DNA of 36,138 bases from Acidimicrobiales bacterium (GTDB lineage Bacteria > Actinomycetota > Acidimicrobiia > Acidimicrobiales > Aldehydirespiratoraceae), in contig JAJCXY010000111.1 of the NCBI GenBank assembly GCA_029263215.1, positions 1 through 36,138 on the forward strand, in the 5' to 3' direction. Every line of letters starts with the position of its first letter. The first letter of the stretch is position 1. The position numbers were made by a program, and so were the translations under genes. A model generated the notes under the pieces. The model saw nothing but the letters and a program-made list of their open reading frames with translations. It made no database searches and was not told the origin of the DNA. Shown here one piece after another: positions 32,605 to 36,138 of the stretch.

Positions 32605-33897
32605 CTACCGCTGCGATGCTTTCAATGCCGCGCTGAGATCGTCGATGATGTCGCGCACATCTTCGATCCCCACCGACACCCGGATCAGTTCCTCACCCAC
32701 ACCCGCGGCCTCGAGGTCGGCGGCCGACATCTGCTGATGGGTGGTGCTGGCCGGATGGAGCACGAGGGTCTTGGCGTCGCCCACGTTGGCCAGATGAGAC
32801 GCGAGCTTCACCGACTCGATGAACTCACGGCCCGCCTCGCGGCCGCCCACGATGCCGAAACTGAGTATTGCACCGGTGCCACGCGGATAGAGCCGGGCCG
32901 CCAGTTCGCGATCGGGGTGATCGGGAGCGGTGGGATACTTCACCCACTCCACCGCGTCGCTGGCCACCAGCATCTCCACCACCTTTTCGGTGTTGGACGT
33001 GTGCCTCTGCATCCGGAGGGGAAGCGTCTCCACGCCTTGGAGCAGCTGGAAGGCGTTGGCCGGACTCATGGCTGCACCGAAATCGCGTAGTCCCTCCGCC
33101 CGGGCTCGGGTGATGAACGCCCCGGGTCCGAACTCATCGGCGAAGGAGATGCCGTGGTAGCCGGCGTAGGGCTCGGTGAGAGTGTCGAAACGGCCCGATG
33201 CCTCCCAGTCGAAACGGCCTCCATCGACCAGCACGCCACCCAGAGCGACACCATGACCGCCGAGGAACTTCGTGACCGAATGCATCACGATGTCGGCACC
33301 GTGCTCGATGGGTCGGATGAGGTAGGGGGTCGAGAAGGTGGAGTCGACCATGAGAGGAAGTCCCGCCTCGTGAGCGACGTCGGCCACCGCCTCGATATCG
33401 AGCACCTCTATCCCAGGATTGCCGAGCGTCTCCGCGAAAACGAGGCGAGTTTCAGGCCGGATCGCCGCCGCGAATTCCTCTGGGCGGCGAGGATCGACGA
33501 AGGTGCACGTGATGCCGAACCGGGGCAGGGTCACGTTGAGCATCTGATGGGTGCCGCCATAGATGTTGCGGCTGGCCACGATGTGGCCCCCCTGGCCCAT
33601 GAGGGTGACTATCGCGAGGTGAAACGCGGCCTGGCCACTGGCGGTGCACACCGCACCCACCCCGCCTTCCAGCGCCGCGATGCGCTCTTCGAGCACGGCC
33701 ACGGTGGGGTTGGTCAGACGAGAGTAGAGATGACCGGGAATCTCGAGGTTGAACAGGCCCGCGGCGTGATCACTGTCGTCGAATACATACGACGTGGTCA
33801 TGTAGATCGGGACGGCCCGTGCGCCGGTGGCAGGGTCGGGCTGCTGTCCGGCATGGAGACTCAGCGTGTCGAAGCGTAGGAAGTCGGGCTCGATCAT
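32605..33897 (-). CDS. metY: O-acetylhomoserine sulfhydrylase (PLP-dependent)
   Basis: 430 aa, the length of MetY (longer than cystathionine gamma-synthases of ~390). It makes homocysteine, or methionine with methanethiol, from O-acetylhomoserine. It starts F-D-T-L-S-L-H-A-G-Q, followed by Y-S-R-L-T-N-P-T. The PLP lysine lies in H-S-V-T-K-F-L-G-G-H-G. H-P-A-S-T-T-H-Q-Q and R-V-S-V-G-I-E are near the C-terminus. The ATG has GGAGGG four bases upstream. The leader holds a strong 11-bp hairpin, a short ORF and further structure. Homocysteine supply is a plausible link to a methyl-group economy. Confidence 0.93.
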   Translation of the reverse strand: MIEPDFLRFDTLSLHAGQQPDPATGARAVPIYMTTSYVFDDSDHAAGLFNLEIPGHLYSRLTNPTVAVLEERIAALEGGVGAVCTASGQAAFHLAIVTLMGQGGHIVASRNIYGGTHQMLNVTLPRFGITCTFVDPRRPEEFAAAIRPETRLVFAETLGNPGIEVLDIEAVADVAHEAGLPLMVDSTFSTPYLIRPIEHGADIVMHSVTKFLGGHGVALGGVLVDGGRFDWEASGRFDTLTEPYAGYHGISFADEFGPGAFITRARAEGLRDFGAAMSPANAFQLLQGVETLPLRMQRHTSNTEKVVEMLVASDAVEWVKYPTAPDHPDRELAARLYPRGTGAILSFGIVGGREAGREFIESVKLASHLANVGDAKTLVLHPASTTHQQMSAADLEAAGVGEELIRVSVGIEDVRDIIDDLSAALKASQR

Positions 33898-33942
33898 GGT
33901 GCCCTCCGCAGGGATCGGAAGAGCCGACTGTACGCGAGAGTC

Positions 33943-33967
33943 CCGGCGACGCCAAAGGCGCCGCCGG
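33943..33967 (-). promoter_or_regulatory. GC hairpin between the short leader ORF and metY
   Basis: Arms CCGGCGACGCC (33943-33953) and GGCGCCGCCGG (33957-33967) give an 11-bp stem with one mismatch and a 3-base loop. On the minus strand it begins 8 bases after the stop of the 44-aa ORF and ends 45 bases before the metY ATG. It could be a terminator/attenuator or an RNA-stability element. Confidence 0.5.
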
Positions 33968-33974
33968 CTCTACG

Positions 33975-34109
33975 TCAGTTTGCTTTCTTGTAGCGCGGCC
34001 CCGCGGCCGTGACAATTCGCAGTGTCTGCTCTGAGGGTGCGGTCACGAAGCCGGGACCGAACGCATCGCGCCATGCACGAAGCGAAGCGGGGGTGGTGTG
34101 TATAGCCAT
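33975..34109 (-). CDS. Possible 44-aa protein upstream of metY
   Basis: Starts M-A-I-H-T-T-P-A-S-L-R-A-W-R-D-A and ends P-R-Y-K-K-A-N. The ATG at 34109 is preceded by AGGAG at good spacing (AGGAGCATCC), which is the main support. No family recognised, no signal peptide or membrane helix, and no run of Met or Cys codons that would mark a classical attenuator leader peptide. It could be a small regulatory protein, a leader ORF or chance. Confidence 0.45.
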   Translation of the reverse strand: MAIHTTPASLRAWRDAFGPGFVTAPSEQTLRIVTAAGPRYKKAN

Positions 34110-34291
34110 GGATGCTCCTGAACTCACGGGAAGGTATCGGGGAGAGCCGCCCCGTTGGGACGGACGGTCCCCGCGGTTTAGGTATCGAGGGCGGCAGTCC
34201 CACCAGCTCATGGTTCGGCATCATGCCGATAGCCATATTGTGCCGTCTCAGCCCGCTTCTTGCACCATATTCATGCCCAGATTCATGGTGC
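34110..34291 (-). promoter_or_regulatory. Structured leader/promoter region upstream of the 44-aa ORF and metY
   Basis: About 180 bp with several symmetric elements. AGGTATCG occurs at 34132-34139 and 34180-34187, and between the copies are hairpins GGGG-N7-CCCC (34139-34153) and GGGAC-N5-GTCCC (34157-34171). Farther upstream GCACCAT (34262-34268) pairs with ATGGTGC (34285-34291). The density of structure suggests a cis-acting RNA or operator array controlling metY. I cannot match it to a known riboswitch class. Confidence 0.35.
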
Positions 34292-34315
34292 TTTCCGTCA
34301 CACCTGGACGCGAGA

Positions 34316-34339
34316 GGGGCGGGGCCGAAGCCCCGCCCC
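34316..34339 (-). terminator. Strong hairpin terminator after proX
   Basis: Ten-bp perfect stem GGGGCGGGGC/GCCCCGCCCC with a 4-base loop that reads UUCG on the minus strand, about 35 bases past the proX stop. It is very stable and lacks a U-tract, as usual in high-GC actinobacteria. It separates proX from the metY transcript. Confidence 0.75.
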
Positions 34340-34373
34340 TTCACGCTCTATTTCCGAATGCAGGAATCAGTGA

Positions 34374-35603
34374 TCAGGCTGCAGCTCGGGCTGCGTCGAG
34401 CCAGCCGTCAACGAGACCACGGTTGGTGGTGATCCAGTCGGCGGCAAGACCCTTGATGTCGGCGCTGGTGTCGGCGCCGGCGTCCTGAGCGACGTTGGCG
34501 AGCGACACGTCGATGACCGACAAGATGACCTGGTCGAGCAACTCCGCTGCCGCGGGGTTGCCAGCTAGGAAGTCGTTGTTGGCGGTGACCTGGATATCAG
34601 CAGCGATCCAACCAAGGACACAGCCGTTGCCGTCGGCAGCCATCGGGCAGTTTTCCTCGCTGATGGCGTGTGACGTACCGGGCCGCTGATCGTGGCTTTC
34701 GCCACCATCTTGACCGGTGGGGTTGGAGTCGTCGAGCACGTCCTCCACACCGAGCCACACAACGTTGTCGCCGGGGATGAGGTTGGTGATGAAGGCGCTG
34801 GGCGTCCAGGTGTAGATCACCATTGGTACGTCGGAGTTTGCCTTGTCGATCGCTTCGGCGACCATGGCGTCGTAACCGGCGATCACCTCTTGGATGTTGT
34901 CCCAGCCCGAGAATGCGATCTGGTTGAGGATGATATTGTCGCAGGTCCAACTTTCCTGGCAGCCGTACATGTCGGCGATTCCGTTACCCGGCACCGGGTC
35001 GGCCGCATCGAACGCGGCAAGAGCGTCAGGGTTGTTGTTGAGGTCGTCCATCGTCTTGAGGTCGAACTCTTCGACGAACGACTTGGTGGCCAAGAAACCC
35101 TGGAGCCCACCGGCGAGCAGTTCTGAACCAACCACGGTGAGGTGGTCGCCCACCTGTGTGCCGTCGGGCAGTTCCGGATCGTGCCAACTCAGGTGGCCGG
35201 GGTACCAGCTGTTGACCCAGAAGTCGAAGTCGCCCTCGGCCATCGCGAGATAGGCCAAAGATGGGCCGAGCTCCAACTCTGCGGGGTCGCTCACGTCGTA
35301 GCCCAGTTCGCCGAGCAGCGCCTGGTAGACGTAGGCCTGGAAGTAGCCCGTGGACCAGTCGGCCCGGGCCATGGTGACGCTGACGCCCTCACCCGGCTGG
35401 GCGACGGCATCGTCACCGGCAGCGTCGTCGCCAGCATCATCGCCGGCGTCGTCACCAGCATCATCGCCGGCGTCGTCGCCAGCATCATCGCCGGCGTCGT
35501 CACCAGAATCTCCGGCGCTGGTGTCGTCATCGTCGCCGCACGACGCGGCTATAAGCGCCAATGCCGTCACGACGGACAGGAATATTAGTCGTCTCTTGGT
35601 CAT
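34374..35603 (-). CDS. proX: Glycine betaine/proline-type ABC transporter substrate-binding lipoprotein
   Basis: 409 aa. The lipoprotein signal ends L-I-A-A-S-C with C22 lipidated, so it is anchored outside the membrane. An acidic repeat linker follows (residues 23-66, seven exact G-D-D-A units at 34-61). The OpuAC domain follows, with A-D-W-S-T-G-Y, F-D-F-W-V-N-S-W-Y-P-G-H (aromatic residues expected for the cation cage) and I-Y-T-W-T-P-S-A-F. Cys pairs in G-C-Q-E-S-W-T-C and N-C-P-M-A-A-D-G-N-G-C may form disulfides. Betaine, proline betaine or a similar quaternary amine is likely. It is divergent from proV. Confidence 0.9.
   Translation of the reverse strand: MTKRRLIFLSVVTALALIAASCGDDDDTSAGDSGDDAGDDAGDDAGDDAGDDAGDDAGDDAAGDDAVAQPGEGVSVTMARADWSTGYFQAYVYQALLGELGYDVSDPAELELGPSLAYLAMAEGDFDFWVNSWYPGHLSWHDPELPDGTQVGDHLTVVGSELLAGGLQGFLATKSFVEEFDLKTMDDLNNNPDALAAFDAADPVPGNGIADMYGCQESWTCDNIILNQIAFSGWDNIQEVIAGYDAMVAEAIDKANSDVPMVIYTWTPSAFITNLIPGDNVVWLGVEDVLDDSNPTGQDGGESHDQRPGTSHAISEENCPMAADGNGCVLGWIAADIQVTANNDFLAGNPAAAELLDQVILSVIDVSLANVAQDAGADTSADIKGLAADWITTNRGLVDGWLDAARAAA
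35421..35504 (-). repeat. Tandem 12-bp repeat (7 units) encoding a GDDA linker
   Basis: 84 bp, seven units each encoding Gly-Asp-Asp-Ala. Units alternate slightly, giving a 24-bp higher-order period. The array is in frame inside the proX lipoprotein linker. It can change copy number by slippage without breaking the frame and probably acts as an acidic spacer from the membrane. Confidence 0.85.
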
Positions 35604-35925
35604 CTCTCTGAACCCCTCCCGGGCAGTGTTGTTGCGTCCGACGGCCGAGGACCGATAGGACGACGGACACGTTACCCGAACTCGCTACTACTTGTCGCAT
35701 AGCCCCCAAACTCGCCGGCCGTTGTCGTCTCGCTCCCCCTGTCTGGGCCATCGAAGCCGTCGTGAGCCGATGACGATCCGGGACCATGTCCATCGCTCAG
35801 CCTTTGGGCGGGCTGCTAGCGGCGTGCTACGGTCCAGCGCTGTCCGTTTCATAGGGCCCTCGTCCACTTCCTCGGAAGACCGACGAGAGCAGCAGCCAAG
35901 GGGGAAAACGGACTATGGAGGAAAC
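35604..35925. promoter_or_regulatory. 322-bp divergent promoter region of proX and proV
   Basis: No gene is supported here. A possible plus-strand promoter is TTGGGC (35804-35809) and TACGGT (35828-35833) with an 18-bp spacer, ending about 90 bp before the proV ATG. Promoters for both transporter halves must lie here, so this is the likely site of osmotic or substrate control. Specific elements are tentative. Confidence 0.35.
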
Positions 35926-36138
35926 ATGACCGAAGCCGGCGAACCGATCATTCGGCTCGAGAACGTCTACAAGATCTTCGGGCCTCAGCCGGCGGGACGG
36001 GCACTCGATCTCTGCCGTGCGGGACTCGGCAAGAACGAGGTTCAGCAGCAGTCGGGCCACGTCGTCGGCCTCGACAACGTCAACTTCAGCGTGAGAAAGG
36101 GCGAGATCTTCGTGGTCATGGGTCTGTCAGGGTCGGGC
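35926..36138 (+). CDS. proV: Glycine betaine/proline ABC transporter ATP-binding protein (partial, 3' end outside window)
   Basis: The first 71 residues only. The start ATG has GGAGG at good spacing. The N-terminus reads I-I-R-L-E-N-V-Y-K-I-F-G-P, then a ProV-typical insertion (A-L-D-L-C-R-A-G-L-G-K-N-E-V), then V-G-L-D-N-V-N-F-S-V-R-K-G-E-I-F-V-V-M-G-L-S-G-S-G. The Walker A motif is just beginning when the window ends. The insertion before the strand into Walker A distinguishes ProV/OpuAA from other ABC ATPases. ProW and further genes are expected downstream. Confidence 0.92.
   Translation, partial: MTEAGEPIIRLENVYKIFGPQPAGRALDLCRAGLGKNEVQQQSGHVVGLDNVNFSVRKGEIFVVMGLSGSG

Noticed and set aside
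34110..34310. SAM-IV-type riboswitch upstream of metY
   Set aside because: A CATGAG and an AACCGCGG string recall parts of that class, but the intervening core helices and conserved joining sequence could not be found; an Rfam search would decide.
35421..35504. CRISPR-like short repeats
   Set aside because: Repeats are contiguous 12-bp coding units without spacers, inside the proX frame.

Overview
This is a high-GC window with many GTG starts. It is most likely from an actinobacterium, and the best guess is an Acidimicrobiia/Ilumatobacter-like marine lineage. The pointers are two enzymes of the mycothiol-dependent DinB/MDMPI superfamily, a CofC/FbiD enzyme of coenzyme F420 synthesis, a WYL-domain regulator, an actinobacterial-type LeuRS with a KMGKS motif, and short or absent Shine-Dalgarno leaders. 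The taxonomic placement is inference. I see no rRNA, tRNA, CRISPR array, transposase or integrase.

Region 1 (1-9.6 kb) is a loose collection of small enzymes and resistance-type genes: a GNAT acetyltransferase, proline iminopeptidase, VOC protein, SRPBCC protein, TIGR03086 protein with a divergent WYL regulator, a kinase-fold protein, a SAM methyltransferase, an MDMPI-type protein, an APH-fold phosphotransferase next to an MFS exporter, and a small zinc-ribbon protein. Region 2 (9.7-12.6 kb) is accessory. It has a VapBC toxin-antitoxin pair and a compact arsenic cassette (ArsR, ACR3 arsenite pump, DUF2180 zinc protein). The cassette is bracketed by a 70-bp imperfect direct repeat whose right copy is the 3' end of an Nfu_N-domain gene. 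Region 3 (12.6-23.2 kb) is core-like: a membrane protein, rnhB, a conserved hypothetical, gpsA, cofC, a PIG-L deacetylase, a molybdopterin oxidoreductase, a secreted protein and leuS.

Region 4 (23.3-30.5 kb) is the most interesting part. It is a tightly coupled operon for corrinoid-dependent methyl transfer: corrinoid protein, DUF1638 protein, PF13769 'virulence factor' protein, methyltetrahydrofolate:corrinoid methyltransferase, a [2Fe-2S]/ASKHA corrinoid-reactivating protein and a non-pyrrolysine MttB-family methyltransferase. A 3-hydroxyisobutyrate-dehydrogenase-type oxidoreductase follows. The expected chemistry is that the MttB homologue demethylates a quaternary or tertiary amine onto Co(I), the MtrH-like enzyme passes the methyl group to tetrahydrofolate, and the ASKHA protein rescues oxidised Co(II). 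DUF1638 and PF13769 sit between these components and have no assigned role.

Region 5 (30.5-36.1 kb) has an MFS transporter, an alpha/beta hydrolase, metY with an unusual structured leader and a possible 44-aa ORF, and a divergent glycine betaine/proline-type ABC transporter (ProX lipoprotein on the minus strand, ProV on the plus strand and cut by the window end). A betaine-type transporter within 5 kb of an MttB operon makes betaine-like osmolytes the leading substrate guess.
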